Assembly: GCA_964574395.1 (NCBI GenBank)
Contig: CAZNNL010000035.1
Location: 1 to 20,655, forward strand
DNA from: JAXGQD01 sp964574395
GTDB taxonomy: Bacteria > Bacillota > Clostridia > Saccharofermentanales > Fastidiosipilaceae
DNA: 20,655 nt
Direction: 5' to 3'
Each line of letters begins with the position of its first letter. The first letter of the stretch is position 1. Under the pieces are notes generated by a model. That model had not been told where the DNA came from. It was given only the letters and a program-made list of their open reading frames with translations, and did not search any database. Positions 14,900 through 20,655 of this stretch are shown piece after piece. The translations under genes and the position numbers were made by a program.

Positions 14900-15943
14900 C
14901 TAGGCCCACTGATCAGCGGATTGATCCTCTGGGATGACGGCGTTCATCGCTTGGATTGCCACTGCAAGCATCGTATCATCAGGTTCCTTTGTTGTTAAGC
15001 GTTGCAAAAGAAGTCCAGGTTTAGCGAGAGTTTTGCCAAGAAAAGTATCGCTATGCTTACCCGAAAAACGCAAGATTTCATAAGCTAAGCCTGCAACCAA
15101 TGGTATTAAAGCTAAGCGTATCAAAAGATTCAACCACAAGCCGTACCAACCAACAAGTGCAAATACTATTGCGGAAATAAAAACCAAAATGAAAATAAAG
15201 GATGTTCCACAACGTGGATGGAAGCGCGAGAATTGTCTTATATTATCTATGGTTAAATCCATACCCGCCTCATAACAAGCGATCGTCTTATGCTCTGCAC
15301 CATGAAACATCCAAACCCGCTTGATATCTTTCTGTTTCGATGACAACCACATATAAAAGAGCAAAATAACTATACGAATCACACCTTCAACAAGGTTATA
15401 AATAAGTGTGTTTGAAAAGCCCTGACGTGCAACGCCTGTCAAAGCAATCAAACCACTCGTCAATAAGTTTGGCAAAAGAATAAACAAGCCCACGCCAAGT
15501 CCAAGGCCTAGCACCAAAGACAACACTACGACAAGATCTATGCCCTTTTCTTTTTTCTTTGATTTCTGAGGTGGTGACGCTGCCTCTGGTTTTGATTCTG
15601 AGACTTGTTTGGTTTCAGCGTCTTGAGTTGATTCCGCATTCTGAGTTGATTCAGCAGCTTGAGCAAGCTCAGCTTCTTCCTGTAAATCAGCAGACATTAA
15701 CAAAGCCTTAGTCCCTATAGACATTTGTTTAAAAATTCTAATTGCACCTCGGACAAAGGGAATATTATTTGTTGCTTGCGTATTGTTAGGACCTAAATCA
15801 TGCAAAGCAATCTCACCGCTGGGTAATAAAATTGCCATCGCTTTTTTTGTAGGACCAATCATCATCAAACCCTCAATTAAGGCTTGACCACCAATACTAG
15901 TTTTTTTCAACTCTGTCGGTTGTGTGTTGCTATTGTTTTTCAT
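14900..15943 (-). CDS. DUF1385 (YqhQ-like) membrane protein
   Basis: The 347-residue protein belongs to DUF1385, whose Bacillus member is YqhQ; the function is not firmly established. Family motifs visible are SIGGQALIEGLMM near the N-terminus, WMFHGAEHKTIACYEAG, and FSRFHPRCGTSF. Membrane segments are predicted near residues 136-165, 185-200, 245-290 and just after. A charged, low-complexity cytoplasmic-looking insert (about 90-135) contains the near-repeat AESTQ-N-AESTQ-D-AET. A TTG at 15964 extends the frame, but ATG 15943 gives the family N-terminus. No Shine-Dalgarno precedes it and a -10 box ends 8 bp upstream, so the mRNA may be leaderless. It heads the DUF1385-prmC-DUF951-prfA-sua5 run. 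Confidence 0.88.
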   Translation of the reverse strand: MKNNSNTQPTELKKTSIGGQALIEGLMMIGPTKKAMAILLPSGEIALHDLGPNNTQATNNIPFVRGAIRIFKQMSIGTKALLMSADLQEEAELAQAAESTQNAESTQDAETKQVSESKPEAASPPQKSKKKEKGIDLVVVLSLVLGLGLGVGLFILLPNLLTSGLIALTGVARQGFSNTLIYNLVEGVIRIVILLFYMWLSSKQKDIKRVWMFHGAEHKTIACYEAGMDLTIDNIRQFSRFHPRCGTSFIFILVFISAIVFALVGWYGLWLNLLIRLALIPLVAGLAYEILRFSGKHSDTFLGKTLAKPGLLLQRLTTKEPDDTMLAVAIQAMNAVIPEDQSADQWA

Positions 15944-15950
15944 TTGTACT

Positions 15951-15959
15951 ATTTTACCA
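15951..15959 (-). promoter_or_regulatory. Extended -10 promoter of the DUF1385-prmC-prfA operon
   Basis: On the minus strand TGGTAAAAT is an extended -10. Only AGTACAA separates it from ATG 15941-15943, so initiation 7-8 bases downstream would begin at or next to the A of the start codon. It lies after the rpmE terminator, where a new promoter is expected. Confidence 0.5.
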
Positions 15960-15995
15960 TGCAAGCAATGCGCTTGTCGTTTCTATATCTATGTC

Positions 15996-16024
15996 AAAAA
16001 AGGTTGCTCCTTGTGGAACAACCT
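15996..16024 (-). terminator. Rho-independent terminator of rpmE
   Basis: On the minus strand AGGTTGTTCC (16015-16024) pairs with GGAGCAACCT (16001-16010) with one wobble around loop ACAA, followed by TTTTT. It lies about 22 bp after the rpmE stop. Confidence 0.93.
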
Positions 16025-16046
16025 CTTCATCTTTTTAATAAATGGC

Positions 16047-16256
16047 TTATTTCTGGGATGTTGTTGCCATTCTGCGTTTAAATTTGTCTACGCGTCCACC
16101 GGTATCAACCAGTTTTTGTTTACCTGTATAAAAAGGATGGCACTTGGAGCAAATATCTACGCTTATGCTTGATAATGTAGATTTTGTTTCAAATGTCTCT
16201 CCACATGCACATTTAACAACTGCTTTTTCGTATTTTGGATGTATTCCGCTTTTCAT
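16047..16256 (-). CDS. rpmE: 50S ribosomal protein L31, zinc-binding form
   Basis: L31 bridges the 50S central protuberance and the 30S head. The 69-residue product starts MKSGIHPKYEKAVVKCACGE. It keeps the zinc ligands as CAC and CSKC, followed by HPFYTGKQKLVDTGGRVDKFKRR, so it is the Cys+ type A form. Such forms are often replaced by Cys-minus paralogues under zinc limitation; none is seen here. The frame is open to 16361, but 16256 is the family start and has GAGGT 8 bases upstream. The gene is monocistronic with a near-consensus promoter, a structured ~70-base leader and a terminator. Confidence 0.97.
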   Translation of the reverse strand: MKSGIHPKYEKAVVKCACGETFETKSTLSSISVDICSKCHPFYTGKQKLVDTGGRVDKFKRRMATTSQK

Positions 16257-16278
16257 AATGTTTACCTCGCACAAGATA

Positions 16279-16313
16279 TCCGGCGCGTAATCCCTCGGGG
16301 TACGTATGCCGAA
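16279..16313 (-). promoter_or_regulatory. Structured rpmE leader, candidate L31 autoregulatory element
   Basis: On the minus strand the leader folds into nested stems: TTCGGC (16308-16313) with GCCGGA (16279-16284), one wobble; CGTA (16301-16304) with TACG (16286-16289); and CCC with GGG around 16292-16300. A smaller AGGTT/AACCT hairpin precedes it at 16315-16328, near the expected start site. L31 leaders with regulatory structure have been described in several bacterial groups. Whether this is one of them is inference. Confidence 0.5.
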
Positions 16314-16332
16314 CAGGTTTAAGAACCTTGCC

Positions 16333-16361
16333 ATGATATTTGATTCAAGGCTTTCTGTCAA
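16333..16361 (-). promoter_or_regulatory. rpmE promoter
   Basis: On the minus strand TTGACA (16356-16361), a 17-bp spacer and TATCAT (16333-16338) make a near-consensus housekeeping promoter. The predicted start is near 16326, about 70 bases before the rpmE ATG. Confidence 0.8.
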
Positions 16362-16385
16362 CTACTTTATAGCCACAGTGCCGCT

Positions 16386-16516
16386 GTCAGAAGCGTGAGT
16401 TTTTCACCGCCTGACGTGACTAATGATTCCTCCATGCCAAATTTGCGACTAATTTGGCACGCTGTTTTTTGGGGTCGCGAACAATATACCCCAACTGTTC
16501 GCGTGGGGCGAACAGT
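16386..16516. repeat. Cluster of inverted repeats between rpmE and the flavin reductase
   Basis: The gene-free stretch 16362-16722 contains four dyads. GTCAG (16386-16390) pairs with CTGAC (16411-16415) around a nested GTGA/TCAC stem. TGCCAAATT (16435-16443) pairs with AATTTGGCA (16451-16459), followed by GCTGTTTTTT. CGCGAACA (16476-16483) pairs with TGTTCGCG (16496-16503). ACTGTTCG (16494-16501) pairs with CGAACAGT (16509-16516). The last two share the central arm and cannot form together. No coding sequence is supported here. Positions 16517-16600 are AT-rich, with nothing recognised. Confidence 0.75.
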
Positions 16517-16609
16517 CCAGCATAACACGAAGTTTCTTAACAGATGTTTGCGTGAGTGAGAGAACTTTTTGCCACAAATAAAAATTAAATTAAATTTTTT
16601 AAAAAGGGC

Positions 16610-16637
16610 TTGATTTCTTACTAGTTAGTGATATACT
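16610..16637 (+). promoter_or_regulatory. Flavin reductase promoter with a palindrome in the spacer
   Basis: TTGATT (16610-16615), a 16-bp spacer and TATACT (16632-16637) with an extended TG (16629-16630). The spacer holds the imperfect dyad TTACTA-GT-TAGTGA (16618-16631), well placed for a repressor. No regulator gene is adjacent. Confidence 0.65.
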
Positions 16638-16642
16638 TCAAA

Positions 16643-16670
16643 TGTGAAAGTTAGCTGAGGCTACTTCACA
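16643..16670 (+). promoter_or_regulatory. Hairpin at the 5' end of the reductase mRNA
   Basis: TGTGAA (16643-16648), G16650 and TAGC (16652-16655) pair with GCTA, C and TTCACA (16660-16670). This gives 11 pairs with two single-base bulges and a 4-base loop, at the predicted transcription start. It may stabilise the mRNA or be an operator in DNA. Confidence 0.5.
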
Positions 16671-16722
16671 CCATTAAAGAAACAAATACAGAAACTAATG
16701 TGTTAACAAAAGGAGATACAAA

Positions 16723-17265
16723 ATGTCTAAAAAAATCGGTATTATCGTCGGAAGCATCCGCAAAGATTCATTCAGCAGAAAAGTAGCTGAGAACATGATT
16801 TCCCTATTCCCTGAAAACTATGAGGCCAGTGTTGTCGAAATTGACAACTTGCCACTTTACAATCAGGATTTTGATGAAGCGAATACACCTGAAACTTACG
16901 GTCCATTCCGCGAGACAATCAAGAGCCTTGACGGTGTCTTGTTCGTAACCCCTGAGCATAACCGCACTTTCCCCGCAGCTCTCAAGAATGCACTTGATGT
17001 CGCATCCAGACCTTGGGGACAAAACGTCTGGGCAGGAACTCCTGCAGCCGTGGTAAGTGTTACCCCTGGTGGGCTAGGCGGTTTTGGTGCTAACCATCAC
17101 TTACGTCAACCTTTGACGTTCCTAAATATGCCACCTGTTCAGCAGCCAGAAGTTTACATCAGCAATGTTATGGAACTCTTGGATGATAATGGCAAAATCA
17201 ATAACACGGAAACAATCGGACTGTTACAGTCAGTAGTAGATGCATTTGTTAAAATGATTGGCTAA
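16723..17265 (+). CDS. NAD(P)H-dependent FMN reductase family protein
   Basis: The 180-residue flavodoxin-like protein belongs to the NADPH-dependent FMN reductase family, which includes azo- and quinone-reductase-like enzymes. The FMN phosphate loop is near the N-terminus, GSIRKDSFSRK (11-21). The second flavin motif is TPEHNRTFPAALKNALD (76-92), followed by PGGLGGFGANHHLRQPL. No signal peptide or membrane segment is visible, so it is cytosolic. AGGAGA (16711-16716) precedes the ATG. It is a single-gene unit with its own promoter and a shared terminator, on the strand opposite its neighbours and inserted between rho and rpmE. The substrate is unknown; oxidative or electrophile stress is the usual context of this family. 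Confidence 0.92.
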   Translation: MSKKIGIIVGSIRKDSFSRKVAENMISLFPENYEASVVEIDNLPLYNQDFDEANTPETYGPFRETIKSLDGVLFVTPEHNRTFPAALKNALDVASRPWGQNVWAGTPAAVVSVTPGGLGGFGANHHLRQPLTFLNMPPVQQPEVYISNVMELLDDNGKINNTETIGLLQSVVDAFVKMIG

Positions 17266-17283
17266 GCCAAATAGATAGATTTT

Positions 17284-17320
17284 AAAAAGGCTGAGTGCGC
17301 AATTGCTACTCAGCCTTTTT
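17284..17320. terminator. Bidirectional terminator between the reductase and rho
   Basis: AAAAAGGCTGAGT (17284-17296) is perfectly complementary to ACTCAGCCTTTTT (17308-17320) around an 11-base loop. The A- and T-runs make it work on both strands, ending the reductase (+) and rho (-), whose stop is at 17322. Confidence 0.95.
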
Positions 17321-17321
17321 G

Positions 17322-19460
17322 TTATTTCTGCGGTAATCCTAAGCGCATCGAATCAAACAAACCTTTGTTACTGAGCGATACATTTATAGATGAGATAAAC
17401 TGACGGTTGTCTTGTGTCTTAAGCAAGAGGTTAATAATAGTCTCGGTAACGTTGCCCGAATCCAATTGGCCAAATGCTTTACGGATTGACCACACTGCAT
17501 CCAAAGCCTGCTGATCTAAGAGTAATTCTTCACGTCTAGTTCCTGAGCGATTAATATCTATCGCTGGGAAAATTCGTTTCTCTGATAGTTTTCTGTCGAG
17601 GTACACTTCCATATTGCCTGTCCCTTTGAATTCTTCAAAGATAACTTCGTCCATGCGTGAACCCGTATCGATTAGTGCGGTGGCCACAATAGTTAGGCTT
17701 CCACCGTGCTCTATGTTACGTGCTGCACCAAAGAACCGTTTCGGTCCATACAGGGCACCAGGGTCCAATCCACCTGACAAGGTTCTACCGGTAGGATTAA
17801 TGGTCAAGTTATAGGCACGGGATAAACGAGTGATGCTGTCCAGCAAGATAACTACATCTTGTCCCATTTCAACCATACGCATTGCGCGTGCTAATACCAA
17901 CTCGGCAATTTTGACATGATTTTCTGGCGTTTTATCGAAGGTTGAATATACAACTTCTCCGTTGATAGAACGTTGCATGTCAGTAACTTCTTCCGGGCGC
18001 TCGTCTATTAAGAGAACGATGAGTTTTGTGTCAGGATTATTGATAGAAATAGCATTTGCGATTTTTTGCAAAAGAATTGTTTTACCTGCTTTTGGTGGCG
18101 AAACAATCATGCCGCGTTGACCTTTACCGATAGGAGAGATCAAATCAATAATTCGAGTCGAAAGCTCGTTACGCAATGTTTCAAGCTTAAACATTTTATC
18201 AGGATAAACGGGTGTTAAGCGATCAAAATTGGCGCGACGGAAAAGCTTATCCGTTGGCTCGCCATTAACAGTCTTAATAAAATACAGGGCTTGATAACGA
18301 TCACTGTCGCGTTGCATACGACCTGGACCACTGATGAAGTCGCCTTCACGTAAATTGAAACGGCGAATAAATTGAGGTGGTACATAGATATCTTTAGGAC
18401 CTTGAAGGTAGTTATCGCGTCTAAGGAAACCATAGCCATCGGGCATGAGTTCTAGGACGCCCGATACTTCTTCTCCACTGCTTAGTTGACGGTTCTCAAG
18501 CTTGTGCTTATTTGATTTTCCATTTTCATGTTTGTGATTGTCAGATTTAGCGTGCTCCACTACACCCTTCTCAGCCGTTTCTTTTACTTCAGCTTGAGTA
18601 GCAGATTGATTATTCTCTAAAAGTTCTTTGCTATCATCTGCGGTATCGGTTGAAACTTTGGAGACGTTTGATTCTTTCGATTCTTGGATGGGCGATTTTG
18701 CTTGAGATTTTTCAGTAGTTTTGACATCAGCCTCTTGTGAAACTACCAGGCTATTAGATTTAGTTATTTCTGTGGGCTTCTTATCTTCAAGTGCAGTAGC
18801 TTCTTCTGTCACACTTGTTTGGGTTTCTTCTGCAAGCGGGATTGGTTTTTTTCTTGGTCTACCGCGTCTCTTGGGTGCAGGACTTATGTCATTTTGTGCC
18901 TTCGTTTCAGAAGTAGTCAATGATGCATCCGGCTTGGTATCCTCTGCTTTAACTTCAGCAACATCACGCTGCTCAGCTTTGGTATCAACAGTTTTGTCTT
19001 GCGCTAATACGACTTCTTCAGCCAACTTAGCTTCGTTGACCACGAGTTCTTCTGCGCCTTGTTTCTCACTAGCAGGCTTTCTTGTTGCTGTTTTAGCAAC
19101 ACTTGCAGCTTTAGCTCTTGGTTTAGCTGCTGTCTTAGGCTTTGCCGAAGCTTTGGTTGTTGGTTCAGGCGATGCTTTGGCTGAGGCCTTAGCTGAGGCC
19201 TTAGCTGGAGCCTTGGCTGTAGCTTTGGTTGTAGTCTTGCTTGGAGTTTTGGTCGTAGACCTTGTTGTCTTCTTTTCAGCGCTGGTTTTAACATCTGCTG
19301 CTGCAGATGCATTAAGCTCGGGATTCTGTAGAAGGCTTAAATGGCGCTGTAATTGTACAGTCGTCATTGCTTTAGCCTCTTCAAGTGGCATGATTTGGCT
19401 TAATCGAATGATTTCAAGAAGGTCGGCTTTGCCTTTACCTTTGAAAGTATTTGCAGTCAT
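17322..19460 (-). CDS. rho: Transcription termination factor Rho with large disordered insertion
   Basis: Rho is the hexameric RNA helicase that ends transcripts. At 712 residues it is far longer than the ~420 of E. coli. Residues 1-49 hold a SAP-like Rho N-domain. Residues about 50-328 are low-complexity and predicted disordered: first Ala/Lys/Thr-rich, with histone-H1-like KASAKASAKAS (87-97), then Glu/Ser-rich. PKRRGRPRKKP at 196-206 resembles an AT-hook. The RNA-binding cold-shock fold follows (about 330-405, GVLELMPDGYGFLR). The ATPase has Walker A PPKAGKT (455-461), the region VILLDSITRLSRAYN (537-551), and the Q/R-loop area. GAGGT lies 5 bases before the ATG. Helicase residues appear intact, so it should be functional. 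Confidence 0.97.
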   Translation of the reverse strand: MTANTFKGKGKADLLEIIRLSQIMPLEEAKAMTTVQLQRHLSLLQNPELNASAAADVKTSAEKKTTRSTTKTPSKTTTKATAKAPAKASAKASAKASPEPTTKASAKPKTAAKPRAKAASVAKTATRKPASEKQGAEELVVNEAKLAEEVVLAQDKTVDTKAEQRDVAEVKAEDTKPDASLTTSETKAQNDISPAPKRRGRPRKKPIPLAEETQTSVTEEATALEDKKPTEITKSNSLVVSQEADVKTTEKSQAKSPIQESKESNVSKVSTDTADDSKELLENNQSATQAEVKETAEKGVVEHAKSDNHKHENGKSNKHKLENRQLSSGEEVSGVLELMPDGYGFLRRDNYLQGPKDIYVPPQFIRRFNLREGDFISGPGRMQRDSDRYQALYFIKTVNGEPTDKLFRRANFDRLTPVYPDKMFKLETLRNELSTRIIDLISPIGKGQRGMIVSPPKAGKTILLQKIANAISINNPDTKLIVLLIDERPEEVTDMQRSINGEVVYSTFDKTPENHVKIAELVLARAMRMVEMGQDVVILLDSITRLSRAYNLTINPTGRTLSGGLDPGALYGPKRFFGAARNIEHGGSLTIVATALIDTGSRMDEVIFEEFKGTGNMEVYLDRKLSEKRIFPAIDINRSGTRREELLLDQQALDAVWSIRKAFGQLDSGNVTETIINLLLKTQDNRQFISSINVSLSNKGLFDSMRLGLPQK
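18477..19313 (-). repeat. Low-complexity coding stretch in rho (disordered insertion)
   Basis: This segment encodes Rho residues 50-328. The part near 19160-19260 is made of short imperfect direct repeats encoding Ala-Lys-Ala-Ser-type units, such as the duplicated GCTGAGGCCTTA (plus strand, about 19181-19204). The AT-hook-like codons lie at 18843-18875. Such repeats are prone to length changes between strains. Confidence 0.7.
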
Positions 19461-19569
19461 CTGCTACCTCATTATTTATTATTTAAAGTTCAATGAATTC
19501 CGCTGGTCGAAACACCACAAGAATGAGTGGGCCTAGGTAAGTCATATTGTTTTTTCTGCGGTATCTCAG

Positions 19570-19599
19570 AGTATAACAGTATAACTTTTTTTAAGTCAA
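19570..19599 (-). promoter_or_regulatory. rho promoter with duplicated -10-like box
   Basis: On the minus strand TTGACT (19594-19599) and TATACT (19570-19575) are 18 bp apart. The plus-strand sequence AGTATAAC is tandemly duplicated at 19570-19577 and 19578-19585, so there are two overlapping TATACT candidates. The leader to the rho ATG would be about 100 bases. Confidence 0.55.
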
Positions 19600-19689
19600 C
19601 TAGCTGTGCTAAAATAGTTTTTGTCGTCTTACGCAATTTGTTGCGGATTCTTATGATCTAATAATAGTGATTGAAATGGAGGAAACATC

Positions 19690-20562
19690 ATGTGGCTCAA
19701 AATATTGGCATGCGTACTAATGTTCTTTGACCACTATGCTCATCTTTTCAGAACTACACTCAGCCCAGAAATGTATTATGTTATCCGACTTGTAGGGCGT
19801 CTTGCCTTCCCCGCTTTTGCCTATCTGATAGTCGTAGGAATGCGGCGCACACATGACGTCAGACGCTACCTATCACGACTCTTCATCATGGCTGTAGTTA
19901 CACAAGCACTTTTCAAACTAACAGAAATTCTTTTTGGTGTAGAGCTTTGGACCAATGTGCTATTCACCTTCAGTTTTGGCTTAATAGGATTAATCGGCCT
20001 CGAACTGCTCTTATACGGTTGGCCAGATATGAGTCTCATCCTAAAACCGGTTAGCGCTCAGGGGCCTGCGGCTAAGCCACCTGGAGAGTATAACCAACGT
20101 GTTAACCTCCATGGACTTAGTCTGGACAGGAAAACTGCTGTTCTACTAGGAATGTTTTTTTTAGCTCTTTGCCTAGGGTTTACGCTAATACTTGATCCAG
20201 ATTATGGTGTTTATGGTATCGTCGCTATTTTTATATTTTATTTTACGGATTTATATGGTCGTGCACAAAATGAAGAAGACAAATTCCCTGACCAAATTCC
20301 TGACAATTCGCCTCGTTCGCGCTCTTACCTGCCCATGTTTACTTTGTTTTTAATTTACAACCTGATTATGTCACTAGGTAACTTAAACGAAAATATTTCT
20401 ATACCCTACTCATTTTTGCAAGCTTTCTCAAGTTTTGCTGTTCCATTATTCCCCTTAGCTTTTACTGGCAAAAAGCCCAACACCCTCATTAAATACGCCT
20501 TTTACCTCTTTTATCCCGTTCATATTGTCGTTTTGGCAGTACTAAGTAAATTATTGATTTGA
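19690..20562 (+). CDS. TraX family integral membrane protein
   Basis: The 290-residue protein matches the TraX family (F-plasmid pilin acetylase TraX and many chromosomal relatives). Family marks are the N-terminal WLKILACVLMFFDHYAHLF and RLVGRLAFPAFAYLIVVG, and the C-terminal FYLFYPVHIVVLAVL. Five to eight hydrophobic helices are visible, for example near 1-20, 30-50, 62-80, 88-108, 148-185, 215-230 and 265-290. A polar loop near 113-145 separates two halves. GGAGGA (19678-19683) precedes the ATG. No conjugation genes are in the window, so pilin acetylation is unlikely. Acyl transfer to another envelope substrate is possible but unproven. It is divergent from rho and ends within the tRNA promoter. 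Confidence 0.85.
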   Translation: MWLKILACVLMFFDHYAHLFRTTLSPEMYYVIRLVGRLAFPAFAYLIVVGMRRTHDVRRYLSRLFIMAVVTQALFKLTEILFGVELWTNVLFTFSFGLIGLIGLELLLYGWPDMSLILKPVSAQGPAAKPPGEYNQRVNLHGLSLDRKTAVLLGMFFLALCLGFTLILDPDYGVYGIVAIFIFYFTDLYGRAQNEEDKFPDQIPDNSPRSRSYLPMFTLFLIYNLIMSLGNLNENISIPYSFLQAFSSFAVPLFPLAFTGKKPNTLIKYAFYLFYPVHIVVLAVLSKLLI

Positions 20563-20587
20563 CAAGTACGAAATTCTTGTATAAAAT
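20559..20587 (+). promoter_or_regulatory. tRNA-Thr promoter
   Basis: TTGACA (20559-20564), a 17-bp spacer and TAAAAT (20582-20587). The predicted start is near 20594, just before the tRNA. The -35 overlaps the stop codon of the traX-family gene. Confidence 0.8.
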
Positions 20588-20599
20588 TCCCATGTTGTC

Positions 20600-20655
20600 G
20601 CCTGCGTAGCTCAGTTGGTAGAGCAGCTGATTTGTAATCAGCAGGTCAGGGGTTC
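20600..20655 (+). tRNA. tRNA-Thr (anticodon UGU), cut by the window edge
   Basis: The acceptor strand GCCTGCG (20600-20606) is followed by TA, the D arm GCTC-AGTTGGTA-GAGC, and the anticodon arm GCTGA-TTTGTAA-TCAGC with TGT at the centre. The variable loop and the start of the T arm (GGGGTTC) follow. The remaining T arm, the acceptor 3' strand and any CCA lie beyond the window. Confidence 0.95.

Noticed and set aside
16367..16435. 22-codon frame on the minus strand before rpmE
   Set aside because: There is no Shine-Dalgarno, the frame runs over the hairpin and the rpmE promoter, and such a short frame is expected by chance.
16476..16516. LexA (SOS) box
   Set aside because: CGAAC and GTTCG half-sites are present, but the spacing and orientation do not match CGAAC-N4-GTTCG, and the neighbours are not SOS genes.
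18721..19536. 271-aa frame antisense to rho
   Set aside because: It lies opposite the low-complexity Ala/Lys/Thr codons, which keep other frames open by chance. Its translation is Ala/Ser/Val-rich with no family signature, and rho is clearly the real gene.
20559..20655. Attachment site for an integrated element at the tRNA
   Set aside because: The tRNA is cut by the window and no integrase or duplicated tRNA end is visible.

Overview
The window looks like ordinary chromosome from a moderately AT-rich Firmicute of the class Clostridia. Signs of this are purine-rich Shine-Dalgarno sites (AGGAGG, GGAGGA), clostridial families such as DUF4364, DUF951 and DUF1385 (YqhQ), Cys-containing zinc forms of S18 and L31, and the gene order rho / rpmE / DUF1385 / prmC / prfA / sua5. 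I cannot name the genus. No phage, transposase, integrase or CRISPR array is visible.

Layout. Positions 1-379 hold a three-unit tandem repeat whose ~80-bp units can each fold into a long hairpin, then a promoter. The plus strand then carries a small P-loop protein, mscL, ilvN, ilvC and a DUF4364 protein. ilvN and ilvC form a branched-chain amino acid pair without an adjacent ilvB. From 3763 to 16256 every gene is on the minus strand. Read in transcription order these are: rpmE alone, with promoter, structured leader and terminator; DUF1385-prmC-DUF951-prfA-sua5/ywlE, tightly packed or overlapping; rpsF-ssb-rpsR, ended by a terminator; and rplI-dnaB-tilS-hpt-ftsH. A plus-strand flavin reductase (16723-17265) sits between rpmE and rho, preceded by a 340-bp stretch dense in inverted repeats. 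rho follows on the minus strand (17322-19460), then a divergent traX-family membrane protein. A tRNA-Thr(UGU) is cut by the right edge.

How the genes work together. Most of the window is information processing: translation (S6, S18, L9, L31, RF1, the RF1 methylase PrmC, TilS and Sua5 tRNA modification), replication (SSB, DnaB), transcription termination (Rho), proteolysis (FtsH) and purine salvage (Hpt). I see no dedicated new multi-gene system. The most distinctive points are a single-chain fusion of the t6A enzyme Sua5 to a YwlE-type arginine-phosphatase domain, a Rho with a ~280-residue disordered insertion containing an AT-hook-like motif, a structured rpmE leader, the mutually exclusive hairpins upstream of the flavin reductase, a possible leaderless DUF1385 mRNA, an SSB whose acidic tip runs two residues past the usual terminal PF, and the hairpin repeat array.
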